Shown here piece after piece: positions 1 to 10,874 of a stretch of DNA of 64,000 bases. Positions within the stretch are counted from its first letter, which is position 1. Each line of letters starts with the position of its first letter. The stretch is taken from the NCBI GenBank assembly GCA_010093685.1, contig MU006219.1, positions 124,001-188,000 of the forward strand. Reading direction: 5' to 3'. A program made the translations under genes and the position numbers. Origin of the DNA: Ophiobolus disseminans. Lineage: Eukaryota; Ascomycota; Dothideomycetes; Pleosporales; Phaeosphaeriaceae. The notes beneath the pieces are model-generated. The model was not told the DNA's origin, did not search any database, and saw nothing but the letters and a program-made list of their open reading frames with translations.

Positions 1-939
1 CACGTGGAGATGCAGTCCACAGTGTACCATGTGAACTGAGGTGCCAGGCTGACAGAACGACTACAGCGGAGTGATTCAACTGGACCAGTTTGAGAATTGG
101 ACATTCTGTGGGAATAGAGCAGAGATGAAGAAGAAGGTTGATTGTTCTATAGAGTAGACAAGCAAGATTATATACAAGAGTACGCGTAAGCATATGATGT
201 GGAAAGAGTGGCTGTGAAAGCCATAGAAGGTACTGGAATGTACCGTGCTCATGTAAGCTCATGTATCGGACCGATAGGGGATCACAATGTACCAATGAAG
301 TTGAGCTGCCAGGTCTGACACATTCACTTGACCCGAGACAAGCACGCATAGCATCTCAACACCGGCCCGAACGAAAATTTTGCTGTGAAACGATCGAAAT
401 GGTACGACCCGAATACGACGAACCAAGTAAAACAATTGAAACATTCGACATTCACCTATCCCAAATTCCGCACACACAAACCACATCAACAACCAAAGTG
501 AAACGTTCATAGTATTCAACGTTCACATGATCCTGAAGTGACGCGCAGCATTCCAATGAAACTTCCATACTTCCATCACCAGAGCCTGGAGTGACGCGCA
601 GTACCCATGGGAGAAAAGTGTGGCGTCCCTTCGTATAAAGCTGGTGAGTCCTTGGATGGCGTGCTGCTGCTGCTGGGTCTATTCCAGCCCTCAATCTATT
701 ATGACCAGCTTCTGGCGGCTAGATGCAACAGATGGACTATGTGAGAATGGGTATGGCTGTTCATCGACTCGAGGACGTCTCGAGAGCAAGCACCGCCGAG
801 GATAACCAGGACAGCTTATGAGAAATGTAACGAGCCGCGCCGATACATCTAACCAATCTCGTCATCGAGTGTTCATCTTGCACAGTCCTCATAAACCTTC
901 CGTTCACTCGACCCACAAGCTCACACTCCCAACCCCAAA
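1..939. other. Window start, no gene recognised
   Basis: I see no convincing coding region here. Open frames on both strands are under 90 codons and overlap each other antiparallel without recognisable domains. A short direct repeat (core GTGACGCGCAG) occurs near 539-549 and 590-600. The right part probably holds the 3' flank of the minus-strand peptidase gene. Confidence 0.5.
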
Positions 940-2676
940 CTAAAACTCCGCCTCATCCACATTCCTAATCCAGCCACCCATCCACCTCACCGTATCCACA
1001 TGCGACCTCACCCCAACGCGCTCATTTACCGTATGGATTTGTCCCAACCCATCCTGCTCCCTATCCCAACCCGGCCCATACCGAAAAATATGCTCGCTCA
1101 AACCCCAATAGTACCTCGTATCCGTATTCCCAGTCATAATGCCCGCACTAACCAGCAACTCTTTACCATACAAGGCGCGCGTAGTTCCAGCCAGTATACT
1201 AAACGGCGTAGTCCCGTGCACAGCCGTTGGCGTTACGGGCGCGGGCTCGAGAAGGGTATCGCGGTGTGAAAGGGTGATGCTCGATGGGGATTCCGTGCCG
1301 TTGAAAGCGTGGAGCGTGAGGTTGTATTTGCGCGCGACGTCCGCGGCGAGGGCGGAGATGTGTGCTCTTATGACAGCGGAGCTGGACCCGACGTTTATGC
1401 GGTGGTTGACGGTGATTTGTGTGCGTTCGGGGAGGGCGTTGTTCTTCACGCCGCCGTGGATGATGTCGACTGCTACGGAGCTTGTGAAGAGGTATTTTAC
1501 GCCGGGGCCGGCTTTGGCGGCTTCGAGGGCGAGGTGGTCTGTTTTGGAGTTCTTGGAGCATGTGCTGCGAGATGCGTGCTTGTTGAGAAGGTGTTTGAGC
1601 TTTGGTGGGAAGTGAGGTGCGTGTTCGGCGCCGCATTCGAGAAGGCCTAGGTACGGGTTTTCGTCGTACAGGTATGGCTCGTATGGGTTCGCTTCGATTA
1701 CGGTGATGAGTTCGCTGGCCACGCCAATGCCGTTGTGGAGTGGTGGAATGCTTGAATGTCCGCCAGGCATTCTGACCACAATATCAACATCAACGTAACC
1801 TTTCTCCGCCACACCAGGGAGCGCAAAGTTCATGCCCCAACTCTCCACATTGACGGCTCCCTCATCGACAATCGCTGCAATCGCACCATGGCCGTACCGC
1901 TGTAGCAAGAACTCCGCCAAAGACTGCGCGCCCTCCCTTCCAGAAATCTCCTCGTCAAACCCAAACGACAAAATCAGCGTCCGCTTTGGCTTAAAATCCG
2001 CCTCAATCAACGCCTCAACAGCCGACAAGATGCCAATAAGCTGATTCTTACAGTCGCTCGCGCCCCTCCCCCACACAAACTTCCCATCAAAATGCCCCGA
2101 AAACGGCGGATACGTCCAGCTCTCCACCGTAGAGTCCGGCACGGGCACAACATCCTGATGCGCCATAAGTAAATTAGGTTTCAACTTCTTATCCGTACCA
2201 TGCCACGTGTACAACAAGCCATGCTCATTCACCTTCTCGAGCTGCAGACTCGCATGAACAAGCGGAAACGTCTTCTCGAGGTACTGCGAAAACTGGAAGA
2301 AGATATCCCAGCGCGCATCATCGCCTATTTTGCCCATGTCATCGAAACTTTCGGTCGGAATTTGCACGGCGCCAGCGAGGCGCTGGACGGCAAGAGCTTG
2401 GAAGGCATTGGACTCGAGGTATATTTCCATATCATGCAGCTCTTTCGACGTCCGCGACGGCAGCAGCGGCGCAACTTGCGGACATCGCGCCGCTGATGGC
2501 GTGATTGGGGTTAAATCGATGATCCATTGTGGTGCTGATAGCACGATGATGTAATGGCGGAGGAGGAACCAGAAAGCCAGGAGGAAGAGTCCAAGGCCGA
2601 CGAGAGGCGATTGTCGAATACCTCTGTGCAATCTTGGTATTGGTACAGGTGTCTGTTTACCCCAATTCTTGGCCAT
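940..2676 (-). CDS. M20-family carboxypeptidase S-like vacuolar metallopeptidase
   Basis: Single-exon gene of 578 aa. A hydrophobic segment at about residues 26-47 would act as a signal anchor, as in yeast Cps1, which enters the vacuole lumen as a type II membrane precursor. The M20 core is clear. The first metal-binding motif is MAHQDVVPV (H173, D175). The bridging aspartate lies in GRGASDCKNQ (D208). The catalytic/metal acidic pair lies in FGFDEEISG (E242, E243). The dimerisation region contains MPGGHSS, and a late histidine in RYGPGWDREQ..IHTVNE fits the last metal ligand. The family releases C-terminal residues from peptides, using zinc. Length matches fungal Cps1/Gly-X carboxypeptidases (about 560-600 aa). 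The start is the first ATG, directly before the basic N-terminus and anchor. Substrate preference cannot be read from the sequence. Confidence 0.9.
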   Translation of the reverse strand: MAKNWGKQTPVPIPRLHRGIRQSPLVGLGLFLLAFWFLLRHYIIVLSAPQWIIDLTPITPSAARCPQVAPLLPSRTSKELHDMEIYLESNAFQALAVQRLAGAVQIPTESFDDMGKIGDDARWDIFFQFSQYLEKTFPLVHASLQLEKVNEHGLLYTWHGTDKKLKPNLLMAHQDVVPVPDSTVESWTYPPFSGHFDGKFVWGRGASDCKNQLIGILSAVEALIEADFKPKRTLILSFGFDEEISGREGAQSLAEFLLQRYGHGAIAAIVDEGAVNVESWGMNFALPGVAEKGYVDVDIVVRMPGGHSSIPPLHNGIGVASELITVIEANPYEPYLYDENPYLGLLECGAEHAPHFPPKLKHLLNKHASRSTCSKNSKTDHLALEAAKAGPGVKYLFTSSVAVDIIHGGVKNNALPERTQITVNHRINVGSSSAVIRAHISALAADVARKYNLTLHAFNGTESPSSITLSHRDTLLEPAPVTPTAVHGTTPFSILAGTTRALYGKELLVSAGIMTGNTDTRYYWGLSEHIFRYGPGWDREQDGLGQIHTVNERVGVRSHVDTVRWMGGWIRNVDEAEF

Positions 2677-3130
2677 CTTGACGGTGGTGTTGAGGTGAGA
2701 TGCAGGGCGGGTGTTGCGCGGGGATAAGTCGTCATCAAGGGCTAGGCTGAATTAGGAAGCTGTATTTTGAGCATCGCAGAAATCTCAAACAAACAGAATA
2801 ATTATTTGCATATGCAAGAATATTCTCATGTTGAAACAATGCTCGACTGGATACAAATTGCAGCGTGTTGGGAATCAAGCTACCGCACGTATATAGAGTG
2901 AAAGTACCTGATTACGTGATCAGGTGGCTCGTGCGCTAGAGGTACTTCTTTGAAGTCTCGCGCCTTGCCAATCAATCAATCATGAATCAATCTCTCACCT
3001 CAACCGTTGCAACGACTGTTACTTGATTCAACCCCATCTTTGCCGTATCAACACAGCGAATCAGAACAGTTCAAACCACAACAATGCCTCATCCTCACAC
3101 GACCACGCAATCCTCACATCAAACCATCCC
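2677..3130. other. Intergenic, upstream of the M20 peptidase
   Basis: No gene seen. The part next to 2676 should be the peptidase promoter; an AT-rich stretch lies around 2790-2825 and TATATAG near 2890. No regulatory motif is diagnostic. Confidence 0.35.
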
Positions 3131-3910
3131 TCACAAATCGACAGGATATTCCTCTGATTTCCCCAACACAATACCTTCTTGAGCGGCCAGCTCAATGATT
3201 CGAGCTATCAATGCGTCGTCCTCAGACTGTGTTCCTGCGCCTTGAGTGTCTAACGTGACGTCTTCTTGACCACCGTGTCCCGCAATCGGCTCCGCGCCGC
3301 TACCTCGAGCCGTGAATGTGGCGCCTCCCTCGGTGGAGCTGGTATATGATATGACAGAATCCGTTTCGCCTGAAGTAATCAGCGCCTGTGTCTCATTTTC
3401 GAAGTCGCGGTACTTACCGTCGCTGATGAAGTGACGAGTACCTGGATGCTGGGGTGCATTTGCGTCGGCGGTGGGTGGCGTCGGATCGTCCTCCTGGGCG
3501 TCAGGATCTAGCGCTCTCACTTCAGGATCCGATACCAGGAGTTCGTCGCTCGTAGTGGTCTCTTCGCTGATGGATCGGTCGTCCTGTTTGGATTTGGTCG
3601 ACGATTCCCAAGACATGACTTCCGGAATCGGCTTAGTCTGTATCCACTCCCAGAAGACGGCCGGGAAGTCGTACTACGTCGCAATCCGGTGGATGTTCGA
3701 ATCAGACTTGAGTTGAAGCTTCTGGTACTCCGTGTCGCTGGAGTTATGTGCCTCGAAGTGGGCTTGTGTGCACCGGAGGGATGCGAAGATGTTTATGAGA
3801 CCGGATAGAGTGATGGGATCTGAGGAAGGCTGGATATAGTTGTAGAGATATATGGCGTAGAGTGGAGGCAGGCCGACCTCTCGGTCGTTCGTGGGTCGTT
3901 CGGTAGCCAT
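3131..3910 (-). CDS. Unrecognised small acidic protein, spliced model uncertain
   Basis: Two open stretches lie in the same frame on the minus strand: an upstream part starting at the ATG at 3908-3910 (begins MATERPTNDREVGLPPLYAI) and a downstream part ending at 3131. They are separated by one TAG at about 3674. An intron that removes the TAG is needed; one option is a GTAGTA donor at about 3677 joined to a CAG about 111 nt downstream, which keeps the frame. A second intron is well supported at 3370-3417: GTAAGT donor, TTCAG acceptor, 48 nt, in frame and without a stop. The downstream half is rich in D, E, S and T and ends EEYPVDL. No domain is recognised. It could also be two fragments of a decayed gene. 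Confidence 0.35.
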
Positions 3911-4070
3911 GATAATGAATGTTTGAATGAAATGGCGTGGAGGTGGAGGCTGTCCTCGAAGTGGCAACGGAACGGTGATTGGATCGCCCGTTTTGATTTG
4001 ACAGGCGCTTTCGACAAAAGAGAGGTGCATGCTTTGTGACTGCCACAATCAATGCAGACACACTTCAACT

Positions 4071-5928
4071 TCAAAAGCATAGTACCTGCCTCATCCAACC
4101 ACCCGACGTCTCCACATCACTATCCCTGTCAGTCCTCCTATTCTCACATCCCGCATGCACAAACTTTGGCCAGGTATTCGTCAAAACCAGATACTTAATC
4201 GCACGCTCCGCCGCATCCATAATCAGCTCATCAAATGCGGTGGGAATCACGAATTCCGCGAGGACGTTATCCATACGTTGTTCGCGCATGCGCGACACAG
4301 CGCGGAGATTTGCGCGGCCAAGGGCATCGAGACTGATTGCCGATTTAGTCTTGGGCATGAGTTCCGGGTTGATGGATGACTCTCGTGTTTCTTCGGGAGG
4401 TACGTTGTCGAAGGGCGTGGCGCTGTCAGATGTGAAAGATGTGATGGAGCCTTGTCTGCTGCGGTGGAGTAGAACGGCGGCCTCTTGAAAGACCTGATGC
4501 AAGCGCTTGGCCTCCGTAGAAGAGAGATTGACAGGGAATTCGGAGAGGTCGAGAGATATGAACTGTGTGTAGATGTGAACTGCGGAGATGAATTGGGCAC
4601 GGCGGTGTTGCGCGACTGAGATCTTCGGTGAGAGCCAGGATCGGCGCCAGTCTACGATATAGGTGAGGAAGCTGACGTTCTCACCGGAGAAATCCTTGAG
4701 GGCGGCGAACTCGAGTAGTGGGACTGGGTTTGTTCTAAGTGCATTTTCCAGAGCAGACATTGTGAGCATTGCATTCTTTTGGCTCTCGAATGATGATTTG
4801 TGGTGCATGGTGATATCATTGCCGGACTTCAGTGTCGTAGTGCTCGAATATGCACTAGGGCTCTTGATGGACGTATCTTCGCTATTGAGGTCGCTGATGG
4901 TCTGGCGTGCTTCCCACTTGGCAATAGCTTCGAGCGTTTCCTCCCGGAGTCTCGTGCTCCTGACGACTCCAGCAATCGGGAAACCGATAGCGCACAGCTC
5001 CATCGAGAAGATGCAAACAGAGTACCAAACGGGAGGTGGGAAGATCGCGTTGATAGGCGCAAACTGCGGAGCATACAACCCTACAAGCCATAACGGGGAT
5101 GCTGGAAGCCTGGAAATGTAAGTTTGGGAAGGCCCTCACGCTCAAATTCTGACGTACCCTGCAAAACAACAGCACACCGTCTGCAGACGCCAACCATGCA
5201 CATCGCGAATGCCACGGGACTTCCATAGCATGTATGGCGCATATATCCAAGCCCAGAACAGCTGCCATATGATTGACAACCACCATTCCCATCCTTTTGA
5301 GCATTCCATTGCGGCTTGCATTCCGGTGCCTTCAATTGTGTAGTCGAATATCCCATATCCAGGGTGGAATTTCCTCGAGCCGAAGAATACGAATACAGTC
5401 AGGAGCAACTATCGGCGTGAGTTCAAAACCCTTGGATCCAGTGGGCAGACTTACCTGGACGATCATGCCCAAGCCTATCGAGACCAGAGTCCGATCGATG
5501 TTGTCAGCACGGCCCAATCCCGCAAACACTCTCCTCCAAGGGCTACTAGCGATAGCTTCAGCTGTCTCCTCATCAATAGACGTAAGAGATCCTGAACGCG
5601 CAAAGTGCTTCTGCCGGCTGGCCAAGTAAAGGAACTGGCTATTCGAGGCGTGAAACAATGCGATGCCAAAAGGAAGGTAGATGCTCATGACCCAGAAGTT
5701 GGCGGCGCAGGGAACGTAGGGACCGATGGAATACGAGAGCATGGAGACGGCGCCATATATATGCAGCGAAGTGAGACCAGCGAGGAGCAGCGGGACACGG
5801 CGCATTCGGAGGGAGGGTAGTTGGCGATGAGTCCAGAGATAGTTCATGCTAGCAGCGAAAGCGAGATTCCAGACGATAAACAAGCTCATGTAGGTCCATC
5901 CTATCCCATCTAATATTATGCGTGCCAT
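4071..5928 (-). CDS. Seven-transmembrane protein with C-terminal RGS domain (GprK-like)
   Basis: Three exons are inferred: 5455-5928, 5158-5408 and 4071-5109, with introns 5409-5454 (46 nt) and 5110-5157 (48 nt), both GTAAGT/GTACGT..AG. Together they give exactly 588 codons (587 aa). About seven hydrophobic helices fill the first two-fifths; the splice at 5110 rebuilds FAGLPASPLWLVGLYAPQF across helix 6. The rest is an RGS domain, beginning near PLLEFAALKDFSGENVSFLT and ending in FDELIMDAAERAIKYL..TWPKFV. RGS domains speed GTP hydrolysis by G-alpha subunits; the fungal 7TM-RGS class (Aspergillus GprK, plant RGS1-like) combines receptor-like and RGS parts at the plasma membrane. The ligand is unknown. 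A GTACTA donor just before the stop leaves open a longer spliced C-terminus. Confidence 0.8.
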
Positions 5929-6610
5929 CCTGGGAGAGTAGGTCGTGGAAGTGTGACGGCTGCGATGCGGATCAACGATGCATTGCAGATAACGCCGAGT
6001 GGCGAGAGACCTTATATCGACTTCTGCACAAGATGTCGATATTGGGTAGACATCGGCGACCTGCTCTTGTTGGATAACTATTCAGGGGGACATTGTAGAT
6101 CCCTGTCATGTTGGTGTGTGGATCTCCTCGTCGCCAATCTACTCATGCACGCAAGATCTTAACCTTACCCATGTACGGGAAAATGGTGCCTGCCCGATGG
6201 TCCTTCGGATCTCCAAGCTTCCTGCCACTAGCCGCAAGCTTAGCGACTCAACCGAGCTAGCGCGGTTGAAGATTAGATACTCCTTAGGCTAGTCTTGAAG
6301 CGGGTGGGTGATCGTGATCTTGGAAGACGACGGCTCTTCCCGTCGACTATTTGTATTGTCGATCCCATCCTGAGATCTGAAGACCCCTTTGGCTCATCAA
6401 AGCTACTATTTCGATATCACATCAGTGACGATCCGTAACGTTACTTTGAAGCCAGCAAGACTGCGCCGAAGTAACCCGTGAGGAATATCTGGTACCTCTA
6501 CTGGTAGACCAAATCATGGATGGTTCCCTTGGTTTAAAAGCGGCGTTGTGATCGATGACTTTTGTAGTGAATATGGTCAGATTTGACCAGCCATCGGTAC
6601 GTCGTGATTG
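5929..6610. other. Intergenic, no gene recognised
   Basis: Between two minus-strand membrane protein genes. It should hold the promoter of the 7TM-RGS gene (right after 5928) and the 3' flank of the next gene. I see no domain-bearing frame and no clear motif. Confidence 0.4.
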
Positions 6611-7705
6611 TTATGAGTTCGGTGGAGAAATGGAAACCTTCGTCGAGCTGCCACACGCACGCGAAACTAATCGTTGGTCATCCTGCATTAGTTCTGGGAG
6701 CTGCAATGCTTGGGCCCCATCCTTAGTGAGGCTGTCGAGCACGACGATGCGAAACACCGAGATGGACGCTAGTGTGATTGTTCCGGCTGCTTCGATCATC
6801 AACCAGAATGACAGTAAAATATAATTCAAGTCGGTCGGTCCGGCGGTATACAAAATCACTAATCGTGTTATCGCAAAAGCAACAGCGAGGATAGACAGGC
6901 TCTTGAAAGCCGCATTGACGGCGGCATGTAGGATCGGGAGATTTGCCATCCGGATGACGGAGAGAGAGACCGCCACAACTATGGCGTCTGGTCAGCTGGA
7001 AAGACTTTCATCAGAATGTGGTATTACAAACTCGAGACGTCCAATATGATGTCGATGACAGTGAGTGCCGTTTCCCAAGCTATCGTGTTATGGGCGTGGA
7101 TGTAGTGACATTGTGCTGTAAACATCAGTATGGTCACTCAATGGATTATGGAACAACCTCACATGAAGTAGGGCAGAGTGCAATCGGTACTGCCAAAGTG
7201 AACGTCAAGCCAGTGCCGCATATGCCAACGACGACCCAGTACAAACGGGTGAGATGTACCGAGACATACGCAAATGGTAGCTTGTGGAATCGCAGCTGGG
7301 CAAGAAATGAAGCCTTCACACAGTAAATACTTATCCAGAGTAACTCGATGGCGGAGATGAGTTGAGCGTCTTTGCTAGAGTTGCCCTTCGATCGATCTAC
7401 GAAGGAGCCGTTGGACTCGATTGTGTAGAGCGCTTCGAGACCTGTATGCAGTAAAGCAGTACCAGCGAAGAGAGATGGCAAAGCTGCCATGAGAAAGTAG
7501 TCGCTTTCCAAGAGCCTGCCTTTCTTCCACATGCGTACGCGGAGGCGCGAGGCTAGACAGAGAGTTGTAACAGCGCTCAAAGTCCAGATCACAATCTGTG
7601 TAGTGTTGGCGGTGTCGTGATTATTGCATCAGCGCATTTGCTGACCTTGAAGGTGTTCTTGCTCAAAGTGCAGTGACCGAGTCTAGTGCGTAAGTGCGAA
7701 GCCAT
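6611..7705 (-). CDS. Rhodopsin-like fungal integral membrane protein
   Basis: Four exons reconstructed by hand: 7646-7705, 7163-7595, 7032-7115 and 6611-6978. Introns are 7596-7645 (50 nt, GTCAGC..CACAG), 7116-7162 (47 nt, GTGAGG..TACAG) and 6979-7031 (53 nt, GTTTGT..ATAG). The sum is exactly 315 codons (314 aa). Several hydrophobic helices are visible: IVIWTLSAVTTLCLAS at the start, DYFLMAALPSLFAGTALLH, LYWVVVGICGTGLTFTLAV, the ETALTVIDIILDVSS motif in exon 3, and AFAITRLVILYTAG plus AGTITLASISVFRIVV near the end. The T.IDIILD stretch and conserved cysteine context match the fungal rhodopsin-domain/PTH11-related family, proposed surface receptors of unknown ligand. The short first exon (MASHLRTRLGHC) is the least certain part. 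Confidence 0.7.
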
Positions 7706-8431
7706 TCTGGATGCCGGACTGCCTTTCCAGCCTTAGAGTACGATAATGAAGGATGGTGCTCATTCTATGCCAGTGCTCGAAGTGAAGTGAGACATTTGTG
7801 ACGGGATGAAGTTCTTAGCAAGAGCGGCGCGTTGAGTGGGAGGAAAATGGTGGGATGACAGACGCACTCTCAGCCGAGTCAGCCTCAAGGGCGTCCGTGC
7901 AGCTGACGGTGACCAGCTTCCCGGAAATGCGATCTTGCATCCGCCTGGCTGGCCTTTTCAAAGATTCAACGTCGGAAGGGTGAAGTATGGAGTGACGACA
8001 TAAGCCGAAAGTTCGTGTTGGTGGATTGTGGATGTGTAGAGGCAGGTGCATCACACAGCGCCAGAGACAGATCTAGGCTCAATTGGGCCACCTCGGTACC
8101 GGTACTCGAATAACTCACAACACGTGTCTGAGTATCTGTGCGCTTCGGTCCATCGCGACGACATGCTCACCAAACACATACATAGACCTGCATCAGGGAT
8201 CCAGATCAAGCTTTGGAGGTCCTCGGGCTCGCTAAGTAGTAAGTGCCGAGGAGTGGGGCAGCGTAGATAGCGGCGTTTAAGATGCCGTCAAGATGCAGCA
8301 TGGGCAAGATTTAGTTCATGAAGCCGTCATGATGCTCTTAAAGTCCGATAATTCCGAGCTCGAAAATGAGTTCTACATCTAATAAATACCTTCAACGAAC
8401 TCAACTATTTACAAACCACATCGCACCCACC
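7706..8431. other. Divergent intergenic region
   Basis: Lies between a minus-strand rhodopsin-like gene and a plus-strand SDR gene, so it should hold both promoters. An ATAAATA stretch near 8381-8388 lies about 45 bp before the SDR ATG. Nothing else is recognisable. Confidence 0.4.
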
Positions 8432-9214
8432 ATGTCTTACGCATACAACAAGACTCTCGTCGTCGGCGCTACATCAGGAATCGGCTGGGCGCTGGCAGAG
8501 AAGATCGTCCAGGATGGCAAGAAAGTCATCATCGTTGGACGCCGCAAGGAGAAGCTCGATGAGTTTGAGAAGAAGTACGGCAGCGACAAGGTCGCCTCCA
8601 TCGTCTTCGACATCAGCAAACTCGAAGAGATACCCAAGTTTGTGCAGGACGTGACAAGCAAGCATTCGGATCTCGACTCCGTCTTCCTCAACGCCGGCAT
8701 ACAGCGAGGCTTTGACTTCTCCAAGCCCGAAACCGTGGATCTAGGCCTGCTAGAGATGGAGTTTAGGACGAACTACCTCAGCTATATGCACTTAACACAT
8801 GCATTCACGCCATTCCTGCAGAAGCGGGAGAAGCAAACCAGCTTCATCTACACGACCTCCGGGCTCGCACTACTGCCACTCCCACGTTGTCCAAACTACT
8901 GCGCCTCCAAAGCCGCGCTGCACCACATGATTCTGGTGCTCCGCGAGCAACTCGAGGCCGGGCCGGGCAACATCAAAGTCATCGAGATCTTCCCGCCCGC
9001 GGTGCAGACGGAGCTGCACGATGAGAAGCACCAGCCGGATATCAAGGATGGCGGCAGCATTGGCATGCCGCTGGAGGAGTTTACGGATGAGGCGTGGAAG
9101 GGCTTGACTGAGGGCAAGGAGCAGATTCCGGTGGGCTTTGTTGCGAAGGCTTTTGATGCGTTTGAGAATAAGAGGCAGGAGATGTTCCACGGGATTATGA
9201 TGAACATGAAGTAG
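8432..9214 (+). CDS. Classical short-chain dehydrogenase/reductase
   Basis: Single exon, 260 aa from the ATG in CACCATGTC; an upstream in-frame ATG at 8366 would add 22 unremarkable residues and lacks a good context. A Rossmann fold with the dinucleotide motif GATSGIG lies at residues 12-18. A basic pair after strand 2 (GRRKEK, about 36-41) favours NADP(H). The structural motif NAG is at 87-89, the catalytic serine is in TTSG (about 143), and the active-site YCASK is at 156-160. Length is typical of classical SDRs. The best-matching type is the DltE-like fungal oxidoreductase group. The substrate cannot be inferred. It stands alone rather than in an obvious biosynthetic cluster. Confidence 0.88.
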   Translation: MSYAYNKTLVVGATSGIGWALAEKIVQDGKKVIIVGRRKEKLDEFEKKYGSDKVASIVFDISKLEEIPKFVQDVTSKHSDLDSVFLNAGIQRGFDFSKPETVDLGLLEMEFRTNYLSYMHLTHAFTPFLQKREKQTSFIYTTSGLALLPLPRCPNYCASKAALHHMILVLREQLEAGPGNIKVIEIFPPAVQTELHDEKHQPDIKDGGSIGMPLEEFTDEAWKGLTEGKEQIPVGFVAKAFDAFENKRQEMFHGIMMNMK

Positions 9215-9561
9215 ATAAAGTAGCAAGCTTCATTATAAGTGAGGCGTCCTTGTAAGAAAGAAAGATGCGACACAAGAATGCAGGTGAGTCTCAGCGTACG
9301 CAAGAATGGCGACAAAGTATGGTAGCCAATAATGCACAGCCTCAAAGCGTGACAGTTGCGGCACAGCCGTTCCGATAGCGCGCAGGCGCCATCCACTCCC
9401 GAAGCCCGCGCTCAGACAAGCACCTCCACCGAAACTGCGAACACCTCACCTCACTTCCCACCACAACAACCACCGCCCTCTGAAGCCCGTACTGTACGTG
9501 TCTCGTGTCGCACACGTGATCTCAACATTCACTCACTGTTCAGCCTAGTAAATACCTCACC
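9215..9561. other. Intergenic, promoter of the SH3 gene
   Basis: Holds the SDR 3' flank and the 5' flank of the SH3-domain gene. A C/A-rich pyrimidine-biased stretch (9390-9490) precedes the ATG, as often seen in ascomycete promoters and leaders. No other signal recognised. Confidence 0.4.
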
Positions 9562-10331
9562 ATGACGGACAGCTTCAGAAATGCCATGGTGAACAGGTCC
9601 CTCGGGGACATCAAGAACGTGCGCCTCTCCTATACCCCCCTGCAAACCTCACTAAATCCGCGCAGAATCTACAATTCCTCGTCGAAGCCGGCACCATCAC
9701 GGCGTCGCAATTTGACACGATCAACTCGCAGCTGCCCGTGTCCGCCGAGAACAGCGCGCGCGCCCTGCCCGCCGTCCCGACCCAGGGCCTGTCGCACATG
9801 AGCCTCAACAACCAGCCCACACCCGCCGCCTCGCCCGCGCCCGAGAAGAAGGCAGCAAACATTGGCTACTACGCCGACACTCACGCAAATGCACCGCCCC
9901 CAGCATACCCCTCTGCGCCCGCAACCCCTGCAGGCCCCGTCATCCTCGCCCACGCCTCCGCCCTCTACCAGTACAACGCACAAGACGCCGGCGACCTCGC
10001 GCTGCTGCCCAACGACAAGGTAGTCGTGACTGAGTACATGAACACGGAGTGGTGGAAGGGAAAGAACGAGCGCACCGGCATGGAGGGCATCTTCCCGGCG
10101 AGTTACGTGCGCAAGGAGGAAAAGACCGTCATGCCCATGATGGCGCCCTCGGCACCCGCCCCAAGCAATTACGGCAACATGCCGCTCGACGTGTCCAACA
10201 GCGCGCAAACGCCCCACGCGCCGGGCAAGGCCGAGCAGCAGGGCAAGAAGTTTGGCAAGAAGCTGGGCAACGCGGCCATCTTCGGTGCAGGTGCGACTAT
10301 TGGTGGCAAGATTGTCAATGGCATCTTTTAG
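9562..10331 (+). CDS. LSB1/PIN3-type SH3 domain protein (actin/endocytosis)
   Basis: Two exons: 9562-9618 and 9666-10331, intron 9619-9665 (47 nt, GTGCGC..GCGCAG with CTAAA branch-like site). The splice joins SLGDIKN to NLQFLVEAGTITASQFDTIN, the conserved N-terminal helix of the yeast Lsb1/Lsb2(Pin3) and fission yeast Csh3 family. Predicted length is 240 aa. The SH3 domain spans about residues 90-145: ALYQYNAQDAGDLAL, WWKGKNE and GIFPASYV are the ALYDY, WW and proline-pocket landmarks. The tail GKKLGNAAIFGAGATIGG is the family's conserved C-terminus. Known members bind Las17/WASP and affect actin patches. A second copy of the last codons follows the stop (see 10291-10385), so the C-terminus may be alternatively spliced. 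Confidence 0.88.
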
Positions 10332-10385
10332 TGACTTTTCACAGGTGCGACAATCGGAGGGAATATCGTCAACAGCATCTTCTAG
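10291..10385 (+). other. Tandem duplicate of the SH3 gene's last codons (alternative terminal exon)
   Basis: The 41 nt from 10291 to the TAG at 10329-10331 reappear at 10345-10385, ending in a second TAG. The copies differ at 9 of 41 positions: seven are synonymous third-position changes and two alter residues (K to N, G to S). The second copy follows TTTTCACAG, a good splice acceptor, and the first follows GGTGCAG|GTGCG, which can act as a donor. Using both removes 54 nt (10291-10344) in the same phase and gives a tail GATIGGNIVNSIF instead of GATIGGKIVNGIF. The gene's own first intron also uses a GTGCG donor. Readthrough of the TAG-TGA pair would also stay in frame. Confidence 0.75.
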
Positions 10386-10874
10386 TAGGGAGGTGTTGGT
10401 AGGATGTGGATGGGGTATGGCTTGGCGTTTCGGATCGTTGGTTTTCGAAGATGAGTTGCGGTCTTTGTTTCTTGTCCGAGCGTATTTTTTACTGCCGCTT
10501 CTTTTCCTGAATGTCACGGTCTTCATGGAACTACCTGTTCTCTGAACGCTGATCCATCCTCGCACGTGATTGCCAAAAGCTTGTCGAGGTCGTTCCTTCC
10601 ACTTCCAACCCATCCCTGCCAAGTCCACTACCCCAACAGACATCGACTCGTCACACAGCAGCGCTGACAGTATGTTCCGTCATGACATGCAAACAGCTTC
10701 ACACACTCGACGCAATCAACCCCGTTTGACCCGCCACTTCAAATCTCCCAACGCTCCTCCACACCCTCTTCAAAGATGCACATCCTCGCCAACTTAAAAC
10801 CTCACGCGTCACGCACTCTCCCTGCACCGCATCGTCGCCCACATGCTCCTCCTCGGACATCCACGACTCCGAAG
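10386..10874. other. Intergenic
   Basis: 3' flank of the SH3 gene and promoter of the transporter gene. No further gene recognised. Confidence 0.4.

Noticed and set aside
1199..1650. Open frames of 113-158 codons on both strands inside the M20 peptidase gene
   Set aside because: They overlap a gene with clear catalytic motifs and have arginine- or cysteine-rich translations typical of shadow frames in GC-rich coding DNA.
9669..10643. Minus-strand frame of 324 codons across the SH3 gene
   Set aside because: Antisense shadow; it covers the conserved SH3 gene and has no domain of its own.
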